64,000 nt of DNA from Parapedobacter flavus (GCF_035818675.1 NZ_JAYKZZ010000013.1:1-64000); one strand, 5' to 3'. Numbered from the stretch's first letter, positions 25,311 through 34,581 are shown. Notes: a model not told the origin generated them from the letters alone. Numbers and translations are program-made.

Positions 25311-27707
25311 CTATAAATACTTCCGCTTACGCATCTGATGTTGGCCTATAGCCACCAGCAGCAATATTATGCACGGCAGCGCCACATTGATCCACTGCCA
25401 AAGCACCCGCTCTTCCTGTACCTTCACACCATTCAACAGGCGTAATTTCAGTTCTTTCGCCCGCAAGTCGATGATGGCGCCGTCGTCGGTAAGGTAATCA
25501 ACCGCATTCAAGAGGAATGTCTTATTGCCATACTGCTGTTCGGTATACCGATCCCATCCGAGCGGATAAGGCGATCCATCCGTAGGATTAACTTGTCCAC
25601 TAAACACATCGCCATCGGCAATGGCGATCATCTTGGCAGGCTTTCCCCGTCGCGGTGTCGCCATTCCTTCGGGAATGCCCGCGGGCACCGGCCGATCGGC
25701 GAACACGGACGGGAATTCGCCCTCTAACAAGGTTGCCACTGTATACCGTTGGTTCCCAAATGACTCCGGATCCGGCTGCATGGCCGCCATCTGCAATGAA
25801 AATGTGGCGGGCACAGGCAGTACCCGCGAAAAAGGTGAAGAAGCGAGCAGTATGGTTTTATCTATTCCCGGTACGGCAATGGTGTCTAGCGTGCCTGCAA
25901 ATTCACTGCGTATCCCATCGAGGTTTTTTACAATTGGCTGGTCATCATTTGGCACAAAAACAGGGTATAACGGCCAATGCGCCAATTCAATCGGCGTTTG
26001 GTTCGCCGTGCCGCCCATGGTAAGCGGTATTTGGGCACTGTTCAGATCGGCAATGAGGTCGTAGTTAAACCGTATCCCGTACGTAAACAACAGGTCATCG
26101 AGCTGGAGGTGTCGCGCCACGGCCGTTTGTTGCCCGTCTGATCGCAAACTATCCAAGTGGGCATCCAACTGGTCGATGGCCCAAATCACGCTCCCCCCTC
26201 CCATCACGTAGTGGTTGATTTTGTATTTCTCCGTCTCCGAAAACGGTTTTGTGGGCTTAGCGATGATGAGCGCCCCCAATCTGTTAAGCCCTCCTATGGT
26301 GATGCTATCTAAATTGACAAAACCCACCTGATAGCTACTCATCAAGCTTTGGATGGCATCGTATAGCTTTAGGTTATCCGGCTCACCGTGGCCCTCGGTA
26401 AAGCCAATAAGCGGTCTTCCGCCGCCTGCCGCCTTGCGGATGGCAGAAACCAAGGCATACTCCAGGTTTTGGATGGAATTGTTCAACGCCGCTTCGTGCG
26501 ATTGGTTCATCCGGTTTTGCAGCAGGCTGACCGGGATATCGGTATCGTCAACGGTTACGAGTGCCGCCGGATATACCAGCTGTTGCGAAAATCCGGCATC
26601 TGTACGTACATTCAAGTTAGTAGGCATGACGCCATGTTGGGCGAGCGCGTCAGTGTTTTCGCGCTGTTGTTGCGTGTTGCCAGTCAGGGGGTCGACGACG
26701 CTAAAGCTCAACATGCCGGGAGCATATCGCTTCATATCGTGTAACATATCGATGGCCGCGCGTTTCAGCCGTTCAAAGCCCGCGGGCAGATCGCCATCCA
26801 GCAGTACAGTGACGTGAAGTGGCGCCCGGAGCTCTTTAATCGTTTTAATAGAAATGGGCGAAAGTGTAAACCGTTTGTCGGCCGTAAGGTCTATCCGCCC
26901 GAAAAACCATGCGGCAAATAGATTGATAACGATGATGCCGGATACCATCATCACGATACGTGTCATCATAGCCTTCACGGCCCATCGATCGCGCAAGAGC
27001 CAAGCATAAGCCGCTGCCAGAAAAACGAATATTACGCTGAAAAAATAAACGAGGTCGCGGCTATCGAGTACTCCCCGACTGATGGCATCAAAATGGGACT
27101 GAATACCCAGCGATGCAATGCCGTAAGCCATGTTTGAAAAAGCCGTTAGCCCACTTGCCGATTCGAATCCATAAAAAAGTAAAAAGCAACCGAACAAAGC
27201 CACCAGAAACGCCACGATAACGTTTTTATTGAGCGCTGACGCGAAAACACCCACTGCAGAGAAGGCAGCACCCAACAGGGTGAGGCCGATGTAAGACCCG
27301 ACGATTGCGCCGGTGTCGACGTTGCCCACCGGCGTAGCAAGCTGGTAGATGGTTAAGTAGTAGACCGTGGTCGGTATCAGCGCCAACAACACAATGGTAA
27401 GACTGCCTAGGAATTTACCCAAAAGGATGTGGTGCATGCTTACCGGCCGGGTTAGCAGCAGTTGCCAAGTCCCATCACTTCTTTCGCCCGCGATGCTCCG
27501 CATGGTGATGGCCGGGATGAAGAACATGAAGAGGTATGGGCTCAATTGGAAGAAACTATCAAGCGAGGCATAACCATGCGCCAAAACACTGGTATCCGGA
27601 AACACCCACAGCAGCAATCCGGTCGCCAACAGGAACAGCCCGATGGCGAGGTAGCCGGTTAAGGAGTTGAAAAAAGCAGTGATTTCTTTTATATAGATGC
27701 TGCGCAA
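25311..27707 (-). CDS. Fused GldF-GldG ABC transporter protein
   Basis: About 798 residues. The first ~240 are an ABC-2 permease with six hydrophobic segments and KEITAFFNSLTGYLA at the start, as in GldF. The rest is GldG-like: a TM segment, the extracytoplasmic ABC-type region with IGFTEGHGEPDN and YVMGGGSVIW, and a C-terminal TM helix before a basic tail RKRKYL. In Flavobacterium johnsoniae GldF and GldG are separate and work with the ATPase GldA in gliding; here they are one chain. I prefer a TTG start at 27707, because an in-frame ATG at 27782 adds 25 unrelated residues. GldA is not nearby. Confidence 0.85.
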   Translation of the reverse strand: MRSIYIKEITAFFNSLTGYLAIGLFLLATGLLLWVFPDTSVLAHGYASLDSFFQLSPYLFMFFIPAITMRSIAGERSDGTWQLLLTRPVSMHHILLGKFLGSLTIVLLALIPTTVYYLTIYQLATPVGNVDTGAIVGSYIGLTLLGAAFSAVGVFASALNKNVIVAFLVALFGCFLLFYGFESASGLTAFSNMAYGIASLGIQSHFDAISRGVLDSRDLVYFFSVIFVFLAAAYAWLLRDRWAVKAMMTRIVMMVSGIIVINLFAAWFFGRIDLTADKRFTLSPISIKTIKELRAPLHVTVLLDGDLPAGFERLKRAAIDMLHDMKRYAPGMLSFSVVDPLTGNTQQQRENTDALAQHGVMPTNLNVRTDAGFSQQLVYPAALVTVDDTDIPVSLLQNRMNQSHEAALNNSIQNLEYALVSAIRKAAGGGRPLIGFTEGHGEPDNLKLYDAIQSLMSSYQVGFVNLDSITIGGLNRLGALIIAKPTKPFSETEKYKINHYVMGGGSVIWAIDQLDAHLDSLRSDGQQTAVARHLQLDDLLFTYGIRFNYDLIADLNSAQIPLTMGGTANQTPIELAHWPLYPVFVPNDDQPIVKNLDGIRSEFAGTLDTIAVPGIDKTILLASSPFSRVLPVPATFSLQMAAMQPDPESFGNQRYTVATLLEGEFPSVFADRPVPAGIPEGMATPRRGKPAKMIAIADGDVFSGQVNPTDGSPYPLGWDRYTEQQYGNKTFLLNAVDYLTDDGAIIDLRAKELKLRLLNGVKVQEERVLWQWINVALPCIILLLVAIGQHQMRKRKYL

Positions 27708-27833
27708 ACCATTTGATTTTTGATGGTTCGAAAATAGGAAAAGGAGGCGACATCGCAAACAGGTGTGGTAAACCAGCCCCACAATTTATATTCTCCTGAT
27801 AATGTTGTCATTGCTAAAAAAAGCATAATTGAA

Positions 27834-27864
27834 TTTGCAAAATGTGCGAGAGTTCGTACTTTTG
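27834..27864 (+). promoter_or_regulatory. Promoter of tRNA-Ser
   Basis: TTTG at 27834-27837 and TACTTTTG at 27857-27864 with a 19-bp spacer. The tRNA begins five bases after the -7 box, so the transcript probably starts at or near the mature 5' end. Confidence 0.7.
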
Positions 27865-27868
27865 CGGC

Positions 27869-27953
27869 GGAGAGTTGGCAGAGTGGTCGAATGCGGCGGT
27901 CTTGAAAACCGTTGACTGTCAAAGGTCCGGGGGTTCGAATCCCTCACTCTCCG
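27869..27953 (+). tRNA. tRNA-Ser (UGA), integration target
   Basis: A class II tRNA of 85 nt with a long variable arm (GTTGACTGTCAAAGG region). The acceptor is GGAGAGT with ACTCTCC, the anticodon loop CTTGAAA gives TGA, and the T arm is GGTTCGAATCC. The discriminator is G. The serine recombinase reads into its 3' end from the other strand, which marks the boundary of the integrated element. Confidence 0.96.
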
Positions 27954-29467
27954 CTAAGAGGGATTTCATCATGAAGTCCCTCTTTTTTTTCGTAAATTAA
28001 AAGTCCTTTTTCTTTCATTTCCATATGGTTATGTGCTAATATATTCAGCATAGTAGGTGTTCGATAAATGCCATCTTCATAGTATAAATTGCTGTCGAAC
28101 ACCCTATTCACAAATTCCCGTTTTTGGAGCGTATCGGATTGGGCATAAACATGACGCATATCAGTCAATAGGTCTAATCTATCTTCCAGTATCATAAACG
28201 CACGACTCTGATCATCTTGTAAACGTTCTATTGAAGCTTTCAGGTTCAGTACCTCATTATTATAAATTGAATACCAACGGTCATAAGTTTCTTTGTTGAT
28301 TTCATTTTTTATCCATTTCTCCTCAACAGAAAATAACTTCTCCTCTACTTCCTGCAATATTTTATTTTTTCCTATCGCCTTCTTGCGGTTATTTTCCATT
28401 TCTTTGTCAATAGACGCTCTACTTGCAATCCTAATCTTTTTAACCTTTGATATAGGGAGGCTCATCAATTCACAGGCATCTAAAAATTGTTTGTGGGCTT
28501 TAATCGCACTTATGTTGTTGTGCTTCGAATGCCTGCATTTATAATAATAGAAATATTTACCGGATTTCCCTCTTGAAGGAGCACCGGTCAAAGGATTTCC
28601 GCAATGGCACTTTAACACCCCACGTAAGGGTATTTCATCGTCTAAAATTGCCCGCTTCTTTTCTGGCCGTTTTATTTTCTCTTGCACCATCATCCATGTA
28701 GCCTTATCAATGATAGCTTCGTGGATGCCATCAAACAATCCTCCAGCATTACCTTTATAGGATTCCACCTTTAACAAACCAGCATACGTGGGATTTTTGA
28801 GTACTCGTTCAATAGCCATATTACCTTTGGTTATAAAACCTAATTGCCGAGCTTGCTCCTTTATCATATATAATGGTGTATCTCTCAGATAGGCATCGTA
28901 TATGAAACGCACAATTTTAGCTTCGGTTTCTTCTACTACTAATCGCCTTTCTTTCCGTTCTCCTTCTTTTCTATATCCAAACGGAGCATTTTTGTATACA
29001 TACCTACCCTCTTTAGCTTTTGCAGTATAGATTCCTCCTTTTACTTTAATGCTTCGATTTATATTATCCTCTTCCGCAAGCAAAAGTTGTAAGCCCGCAC
29101 GAAAGAAACTGCCGGGGGTATCATAATCAAAAGTTATCCCTTCTGTCACACTTACAATCTGTATATTGTATTTCTTTTGCAGAAGCTTTACCATACTCAT
29201 CGCTTCGCCTGCTTCGCGACTGAAACGATCAAGCTGATCAACCAATAGGTAATCGACCGTTTTATGATGTTTCAGAATGAATTCCTTCAGTTTGATAAAG
29301 TCTGGGCGGTCAAAGGTTCGAGCACTTTTGCCCCGGTCTATAAAAGTATCTACCAATTTTACATCATTAAACTTCAGCCATTGGTCAGTATAAAGCTCTT
29401 GTCTTTCAATGGAACCGTTACTTTGTCCGAGTTGGCTGAACCTGAGGTACCTGATGGCGTGTTTCAT
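27944..29467 (-). CDS. Large serine recombinase (site-specific integrase)
   Basis: A 507-residue recombinase. The N-terminal resolvase domain (about 1-150) has the catalytic serine Ser11 in RYLRFSQLGQSNGS with ERQ after it, and LLVDQLDRFSRE with the conserved arginines. The recombinase domain follows (APFGYRK... near 160-270), then a zinc ribbon beginning CHCGNPL (LKCHCG, YYYKC) and a long coiled coil. The stop codon (27944-27946) and the last three codons lie inside tRNA-Ser, so the end of the protein depends on the target sequence. A small coiled-coil gene overlaps its start by 50 bp. Confidence 0.93.
   Translation of the reverse strand: MKHAIRYLRFSQLGQSNGSIERQELYTDQWLKFNDVKLVDTFIDRGKSARTFDRPDFIKLKEFILKHHKTVDYLLVDQLDRFSREAGEAMSMVKLLQKKYNIQIVSVTEGITFDYDTPGSFFRAGLQLLLAEEDNINRSIKVKGGIYTAKAKEGRYVYKNAPFGYRKEGERKERRLVVEETEAKIVRFIYDAYLRDTPLYMIKEQARQLGFITKGNMAIERVLKNPTYAGLLKVESYKGNAGGLFDGIHEAIIDKATWMMVQEKIKRPEKKRAILDDEIPLRGVLKCHCGNPLTGAPSRGKSGKYFYYYKCRHSKHNNISAIKAHKQFLDACELMSLPISKVKKIRIASRASIDKEMENNRKKAIGKNKILQEVEEKLFSVEEKWIKNEINKETYDRWYSIYNNEVLNLKASIERLQDDQSRAFMILEDRLDLLTDMRHVYAQSDTLQKREFVNRVFDSNLYYEDGIYRTPTMLNILAHNHMEMKEKGLLIYEKKEGLHDEIPLSGE
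27957..27991 (+). terminator. Palindromic terminator after tRNA-Ser
   Basis: AGAGGGA/TCCCTCT and TTCAT/ATGAA form a 27-bp palindrome (27957-27983) with a single mismatched pair, followed by eight T. The same DNA encodes, on the minus strand, the last residues of the recombinase. Confidence 0.85.
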
Positions 29468-29600
29468 AGTATTCCTTTAATGTGGATGACACAATCATCT
29501 CAATGATTAAATCTACTAATTTTTCCTCTTTTTCCCGCTCTCTTTGTTCTTCTATTTTCAACATATTTTTTTCCAGTTCAGTAATTTCTTTACTATTCAT
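29418..29600 (-). CDS. Small charged coiled-coil protein upstream of the recombinase
   Basis: A 60-residue frame with an acidic/basic helical region (KEITELEKNMLKIEEQRERE) and a hydrophobic stretch LVDLIIEMIVSST. It overlaps the recombinase start by 50 bp in another frame, in the same direction, so the two could be translationally coupled. No family is recognised. The amphipathic helix and lack of low-complexity bias make it plausible, but it could be an accidental frame. Confidence 0.45.
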   Translation of the reverse strand: MNSKEITELEKNMLKIEEQREREKEEKLVDLIIEMIVSSTLKEYYETRHQVPQVQPTRTK

Positions 29601-29729
29601 AGCTGACTCACTTTACGTTCATATAAAATGAAACTGCTTTTCAGTTTCATTTTTGAAATTACAGGGAATGGTTATTTCAGCTATTAATGTTGCAGTGGGA
29701 TGTTGGATTTGGCGTCGTGTTGCCATATT

Positions 29730-30575
29730 CTATCCCCAATCCGTTTCATCCATGTGCCGTTCCAGGTTTTCCTTCAGGGCGTCTAAGTAAGTCGTCCGAT
29801 TCTTTTTGCGGATGCGCATATTCTGGAAAGCCCGGTAAAAATTACCTACCTGAACGCCGAATGCAATCTCCAGACTGGCGACGATGGTTTTTATATCCCC
29901 TTTCCCATGATTGATTGACCCTCTGGCGTGCATCGCATAAGCCAGTTCAATCAGTGCGGTCTTAGAGTCTGTCCATAAGCTTGGCCGGTTGGTGGGAGTA
30001 ATTGCATTCCATGCAGGATGTGCTAAATTGTACATCATTTGCTGAATGTATTCAATGAGCTGTTCGTATGCCTGCATTCTGGCCAGCATAGAGCTATGCA
30101 GCGTAGAGAACTGGGGATCCAGATCAAGGGAATATTCATGCGGCACCGGCTGCTGTTCTTTACCGGCATCTCTGATAAAAAACAATTCATCTTGGGTGGT
30201 TTGACCGGTTCGGTAATAGCTATACAGCATCCTGTTACGGGTAAGGAAATCATCGAACCTTTCCAGTGTCCGCTTTAGAAAACTTTGCAATTTTTTTTTG
30301 CCGCCCATCGGTTTGTTCAGCTCTATATGGTAGAGTTCCGTATAAAAAATGAGTTCGCAGAAGAATTTTGGCTTTATCTCCTTGAAAAAACGTATCTCCT
30401 CCACTTTACTTTTAAAATCATAACGCACCATATACGCTTTTAATCGCTGCAAAACAGCCTGTATTGCCTCACAGGATTGGGCCGCTTGTTGCAATGGGTC
30501 ACCGGCTGCCGAAAGAGCCGCCTCTTCTAATGACGCCTTCATTTCTTCATACAGGCTATGGATAAATTGATGCAT
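29730..30575 (-). CDS. rteC: RteC domain protein
   Basis: A 281-residue protein resembling RteC, which in the Bacteroides element CTnDOT activates excision genes downstream of the RteA/RteB two-component system. Recognisable are the C-terminal helix-turn-helix-like region, with LWTDSKTALIELAYAMHARG and the GVQVGNFYRAFQNMRIRKKN segment, where family similarity is usually strongest. It lies next to the recombinase in the same direction. No rteA/rteB pair is adjacent, but a separate response regulator/kinase pair lies downstream on the other strand. Confidence 0.88.
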   Translation of the reverse strand: MHQFIHSLYEEMKASLEEAALSAAGDPLQQAAQSCEAIQAVLQRLKAYMVRYDFKSKVEEIRFFKEIKPKFFCELIFYTELYHIELNKPMGGKKKLQSFLKRTLERFDDFLTRNRMLYSYYRTGQTTQDELFFIRDAGKEQQPVPHEYSLDLDPQFSTLHSSMLARMQAYEQLIEYIQQMMYNLAHPAWNAITPTNRPSLWTDSKTALIELAYAMHARGSINHGKGDIKTIVASLEIAFGVQVGNFYRAFQNMRIRKKNRTTYLDALKENLERHMDETDWG

Positions 30576-30853
30576 AACACCTTCATTTGATATCTGTCAT
30601 TCCGTGTTCGAAAATAGGGACAATACAACGCTGCCGGTATCCGGTTCTTCCGGTGTTTTCCTGAAGTAGTGAAATTAAATCACGAAGTAGCGTCCATCCA
30701 AGATGAAATAAGTTATACTATCGGCATGGATGGTGACTTCTAACGACCGGGTTAAGGTATGATCTGACAAAGCAACGGGCAGCCGTATCAAAAGGAGCAA
30801 TCAAGAGGCTAATATAGTTGTTCATGGAACGCTAACATAGAGCAAACGCGACA

Positions 30854-31735
30854 TTATCGTATTTTCCCTTCAAGGGTGGTTATAAGCTTGGGGTCGGAGT
30901 TCCTGATGCGCAAATCCATGGCAGTGGGTGTGGCACCTGAAAATATTTTGAAATCATGGATCATGTGCATCTGGTCTGCATAACCGAATTCGTATGCAAT
31001 CCTGTACCAAGGCATGGCAGGATGCGCTTCTTTATAGATACAGGCACTTGTAAAACGCATAATCTTAGCAAATAGCTTAGGAGAGATGCCCAAGATATGC
31101 AGGGATTTCCGTTGTAGCTGCCGTATGCTAAGGCCTGCATAGTCCGCAACTGTTTTGACGGATAGATTCCCTTTGGTTCTAATCAATTCGTTGATAGCCC
31201 TGTCAAAAACAGATAAAGGTTTTATACCGGTTGCTTTTTGGAGGAGGAATAGTTCCGTTATCATAAAAATCTCATGATTGCTCTTTGCATTCTTTAGCCT
31301 GTCTGCCAACCGATTTATTTCATTGCCCCAAACCAATGAGGCGTCTATCCGGTTGTTCACTAATTCGCAAACGGGTATCCCTGATAAACGTGTTATCCCG
31401 CCGGGCTTAAAAGCAATGCCCACAATATGGCGGCGTTGCCCCAGATCAACGGTATCTTTCAGGAGCCGTGGACCGATAATAAAATTCTGTGGCTGATCCA
31501 ACAATTGGCCTTCTGTCGGTGGCTTGGTCATCGAGGGTTCATTGTGGATAGTAATAAAGATATGGCTGGTTACCGACCACGGATAGGTATATACCGAATC
31601 AAAAGAATAACGGGTTGCATCCCAGTCCAGAATAAAAATAGATTCTACGCAATCCTGTAATGCCGGTTGTACCGGAAACAGCATATAAAAATGAGTTTCT
31701 ATTCCGTATGAATTATTTTCCCGCGAGTGTGGCAT
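30854..31735 (-). CDS. AraC family transcriptional regulator
   Basis: A 293-residue protein. The N-terminal half has no cupin signature I can place, but has the VGIAFKPGGITRLSGIP segment found in a set of Bacteroidota AraC proteins. The C-terminal AraC domain (about 190-275) has the first HTH around NLSVKTVADYAGLSIRQLQR and the second around IAYEFGYADQMHMIHDFK. It is divergent from the response regulator operon; a large inverted repeat lies between the two. Confidence 0.9.
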   Translation of the reverse strand: MPHSRENNSYGIETHFYMLFPVQPALQDCVESIFILDWDATRYSFDSVYTYPWSVTSHIFITIHNEPSMTKPPTEGQLLDQPQNFIIGPRLLKDTVDLGQRRHIVGIAFKPGGITRLSGIPVCELVNNRIDASLVWGNEINRLADRLKNAKSNHEIFMITELFLLQKATGIKPLSVFDRAINELIRTKGNLSVKTVADYAGLSIRQLQRKSLHILGISPKLFAKIMRFTSACIYKEAHPAMPWYRIAYEFGYADQMHMIHDFKIFSGATPTAMDLRIRNSDPKLITTLEGKIR

Positions 31736-31797
31736 TGCTTAATGCTTGTTTTTAAAAAAAGGCGCATAAGCTACAATATTGTTTTAATATTTTATGA

Positions 31798-31836
31798 GGG
31801 GAAATTTACCCCCCAAAATGAGGGGTAAATTTCCCC
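31798..31836. promoter_or_regulatory. 15-bp inverted repeat between divergent regulators
   Basis: GGGGAAATTTACCCC (31798-31812) and GGGGTAAATTTCCCC (31822-31836) are perfect reverse complements with a 9-nt loop. Each arm is itself almost palindromic. It lies 62 bp from the araC start and 49 bp from the response regulator start, so it could be an operator for both or a hairpin in either leader. Confidence 0.7.
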
Positions 31837-31885
31837 CTGTTTTTTAAAGTAATCATAGGTTATTTTTAGCGACTAAACAGTATAT

Positions 31886-32515
31886 ATGATACAGGTAGCC
31901 TATGCCGATGACCATGAACTCGTAAGGAAAGGGACAATATCCCTGTTAAGTTCTGCACAAATAAAGTTTGTATTGGAAGCCGAACACGGTGAGGAGATGT
32001 TACAACTACTGGAGCAGGAGGAAGTGTTACCGGACATTTGTATGGTGGACATCAGTATGCCGGTGATGGATGGCTTTGCCTTGGTTGCGGAGATGAAAAA
32101 ACGGTGGCCGGAAATAGGCGTTTTGGTTTTGACCGCTTATAAATCAGACCTGAATATCATTCGGATGATTAAGGCAGGTGCAAATGGCTATTTGTTGAAA
32201 AGCACTTCCCCGGCAGAAATCAAACTGGCTTTACAGCTTATTCACGAGACGGGATTTTATTTTTCAGAACTTGTCAGCAACAAGCTCTATCACATGGTTC
32301 AACATGTGAAAGAAAGTGCCATCAACTTTACGGAGAGGGAAATGGAATTTTTGCAGTATTGCTGCTCCGATCTTTCTTATGAACAGATTGCCGAAGCCAT
32401 GAACGTTTCATCCAGAACTGTTCATGGGTACTGTGAACGCATTTTTGCCAAATTCGGGGTCAACAGCCGTATCGGCTTGGTGCTTGTGGCCATGAAATCA
32501 GGTATTGTACCCTAA
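31886..32515 (+). CDS. NarL/FixJ-type response regulator
   Basis: A 209-residue two-component regulator. The receiver has the acidic pair at residues 8-9 in YADDHELV, the phospho-acceptor Asp55 in MVDISMPVMDG and the lysine in GYLLKST. The LuxR-type HTH (about 145-205) reads LSYEQIAEAMNVSSRTVHGYCERI. It heads an operon with a lipoprotein, a membrane protein and a HisKA_3 kinase, which is its likely partner. Confidence 0.94.
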   Translation: MIQVAYADDHELVRKGTISLLSSAQIKFVLEAEHGEEMLQLLEQEEVLPDICMVDISMPVMDGFALVAEMKKRWPEIGVLVLTAYKSDLNIIRMIKAGANGYLLKSTSPAEIKLALQLIHETGFYFSELVSNKLYHMVQHVKESAINFTEREMEFLQYCCSDLSYEQIAEAMNVSSRTVHGYCERIFAKFGVNSRIGLVLVAMKSGIVP

Positions 32516-32551
32516 AAAACATTAGTTTATTCACACTAAAATAAATATAAC

Positions 32552-33073
32552 ATGAAAAACACAGTCCTATTTATTGGCATCTTGGCATTCACTACTCAGG
32601 CATGCAGAAACAGTTCCGAGCAAACCCCTCAAAACGGCGATTCGCCCCAAACAAACTTACAAACAAGGGTCGAATCCGCATATTCCCAATTCATACCGAT
32701 TGACTCTGCGAATAAAATGATTGGCAGTTATCTTGCCAGCATTGACTATACAAACAATGACACGGATCTTCAGTCCCTGATTATCAGTGCTGACCAGTTG
32801 GAGCAATATATCAACCAGACACCGGGTGATATCGCTTATTTCAAATTGATGTTGGCTCACCGGCTGGATTATATCAATGCCGGGAACGATGGTGTCTATG
32901 ACGGCTATAACAGAAATGCCCTGACGATTGTCATTGCAGGATATAATAATAATGGAGATGCCATATACTTTGATGACGGCTTTGTACTGGACTACAGCTC
33001 ACCCTGTCCTCCGGGTTGCCCTCCCGACGTGGCAGGAAATCCCGGTGACGCAGAAAGTCCTTTATTACCCTAA
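32552..33073 (+). CDS. Putative lipoprotein of unknown function
   Basis: A 173-residue protein with a lipoprotein signal (hydrophobic residues 4-13, lipobox TTQAC, Cys18). The middle is helical and polar; the C-terminus contains SPCPPGCPPDV. No family is recognised. It lies between the response regulator (36 bp) and the membrane protein (2 bp), so it may be a surface or periplasmic part of the signalling system. That is inference from position only. Confidence 0.75.
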   Translation: MKNTVLFIGILAFTTQACRNSSEQTPQNGDSPQTNLQTRVESAYSQFIPIDSANKMIGSYLASIDYTNNDTDLQSLIISADQLEQYINQTPGDIAYFKLMLAHRLDYINAGNDGVYDGYNRNALTIVIAGYNNNGDAIYFDDGFVLDYSSPCPPGCPPDVAGNPGDAESPLLP

Positions 33074-33075
33074 TA

Positions 33076-33741
33076 ATGCCACTTATGGAATCTTATTATG
33101 TAACAAACAACCTGCTGATTGGAAGCCTTGCACTGGCTGTTGGGAATGGTCTGTGGCGCTACCGTAAGCTTGATACTGGAATGAAATTTTTTTGGATGCT
33201 GATTTGTACTACAATGATTAGTGAAGTGCTCGCCTACATTTTGGCAATCAGGTATGGGAATAATCTGGGGGTATATGCAGTATCAAGCATTGTAAGTATA
33301 TTCTTTACCTGCATGTACTTTAATTACAGCATTCCTTTATTCCATAAATACAAGGTAGGTTATATCATTGCAGCTATCAGTACCGCCATCGGTATTATCA
33401 GTAATTTTTTTCTACAATCTGTCAATCAGTTTCCCAGTTATTTTCTGCATTACCAAGCTTTGATAGTAATTGCAATGGCGATGTTCTCATTGGCTCAAAT
33501 GCTGTATAGCTATGACTATTTCGATGTGAAGGTGGAGCCTCATTTTTGGGCATGTGTTATTCTCATATTTTTTTGGAGTATCACCTATTTTAACTGGACA
33601 CTGTTCCAATATTACAAGCTTCGGTTGGAGCAGCATAACAGGTTCATCTTGCTTTCCATGTTTATGGTAAACCTGATAACGAACATAGGGACTGCCTTGC
33701 TCTTATTCCTTACTCCAAAAATGCAAAAGGATGTCAGATAA
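33076..33741 (+). CDS. Multi-pass membrane protein of a signalling operon
   Basis: A 221-residue protein with about seven hydrophobic segments and short loops, and no motif I recognise. Its end overlaps the start of the kinase gene by 11 bp. The kinase has just one TM helix and no sensor domain, so this protein could supply the sensing part in the membrane. It starts 2 bp after the lipoprotein gene. Confidence 0.8.
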   Translation: MPLMESYYVTNNLLIGSLALAVGNGLWRYRKLDTGMKFFWMLICTTMISEVLAYILAIRYGNNLGVYAVSSIVSIFFTCMYFNYSIPLFHKYKVGYIIAAISTAIGIISNFFLQSVNQFPSYFLHYQALIVIAMAMFSLAQMLYSYDYFDVKVEPHFWACVILIFFWSITYFNWTLFQYYKLRLEQHNRFILLSMFMVNLITNIGTALLLFLTPKMQKDVR

Positions 33742-34546
33742 TTTGTTTTCACAACTCATCTTCGCAAGCACTTTGGTGCTTGTCGTATTTGCATTTTTCA
33801 TCGTGTACTTTTTTGTTATTCAGCGCATGAGGATGAACCGCCATTACCTCGAAAAACAACAATTGCTGCTGGAAATGCAACATAGGGAACTGTCATTATG
33901 TTTTGAGGAACGGGAGCTCACGATGACCCAGGTATCCAAGGAAGTGCATGATAATATTGGTCAGATCGCACACCTTGCCCGGATGCATCTGCACGTCATA
34001 GAAAGCTGTGCTTACGATTCCTACCAGCTAAAGCTGATAAAATACGTATCGGAATTAACCGACCAACTGATTAACCACACCCATGACATCAGCCATTCCC
34101 TGAATAGTGATTTCATAAAGGAAAGAGGATTGTCGAGAGTACTGGAAGATGATTTGGAACAGATCAGGACAGCCTCGGATATGGCCTGTTTTATACATAC
34201 GGAGGGCGACAGCCATTCGCTGGATCCGGAAAAGCAGTTATTGGTATATCGTATTGCTCAGGAAGTCATTCATAATACGCTAAAACATGCCAAAGCCAGC
34301 TTACTGGAAGTCAATCTTGACCATACACCCAAAGGCTTTATGATTCGTATTGTCGATAACGGCAAAGGGTATAATCAGGAAAAAATAGAAGGGAAAGGCA
34401 CGATGGGTCTTCGGAATATGAAGGAGCGGGCCAAATTGCTGAACGGAAACCTGAGTATCAAAACCGCAGAAGGAAAGGGGTGTATTGTCACGCTGACGAT
34501 TGACAAAGCAGAAACCCCAAGTAGTAGGCCTCTAAAAAGAAATTGA
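33731..34546 (+). CDS. Sensor histidine kinase (HisKA_3 type)
   Basis: A 271-residue kinase with a single N-terminal TM helix (about 8-30) and a coiled linker. The dimerisation motif KEVHDNIGQIAHLAR holds the phospho-acceptor His, in the ExHDxxxQ form of NarL-partner kinases. The ATPase domain has EVIHNTLKHAKAS, DNGKGYN and GTMGLRNMKERA. There is no extracytoplasmic domain. It overlaps the preceding membrane protein gene by 11 bp, and the partner regulator is the first gene of the operon. Confidence 0.93.
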   Translation: MSDNLFSQLIFASTLVLVVFAFFIVYFFVIQRMRMNRHYLEKQQLLLEMQHRELSLCFEERELTMTQVSKEVHDNIGQIAHLARMHLHVIESCAYDSYQLKLIKYVSELTDQLINHTHDISHSLNSDFIKERGLSRVLEDDLEQIRTASDMACFIHTEGDSHSLDPEKQLLVYRIAQEVIHNTLKHAKASLLEVNLDHTPKGFMIRIVDNGKGYNQEKIEGKGTMGLRNMKERAKLLNGNLSIKTAEGKGCIVTLTIDKAETPSSRPLKRN

Positions 34547-34581
34547 CAATGAATGCCCCTTTGTGATGAAAGCATATTTGT

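Noticed and set aside
27941..27953. Right-hand attachment site of the element
   Set aside because: I looked for a second copy of the tRNA-Ser 3' end in the window and found none, so no right boundary is claimed.
30576..30853. Hidden gene or RNA between rteC and the AraC gene
   Set aside because: Only a weak CCATCC/GGATGG pairing is visible and no frame of note.
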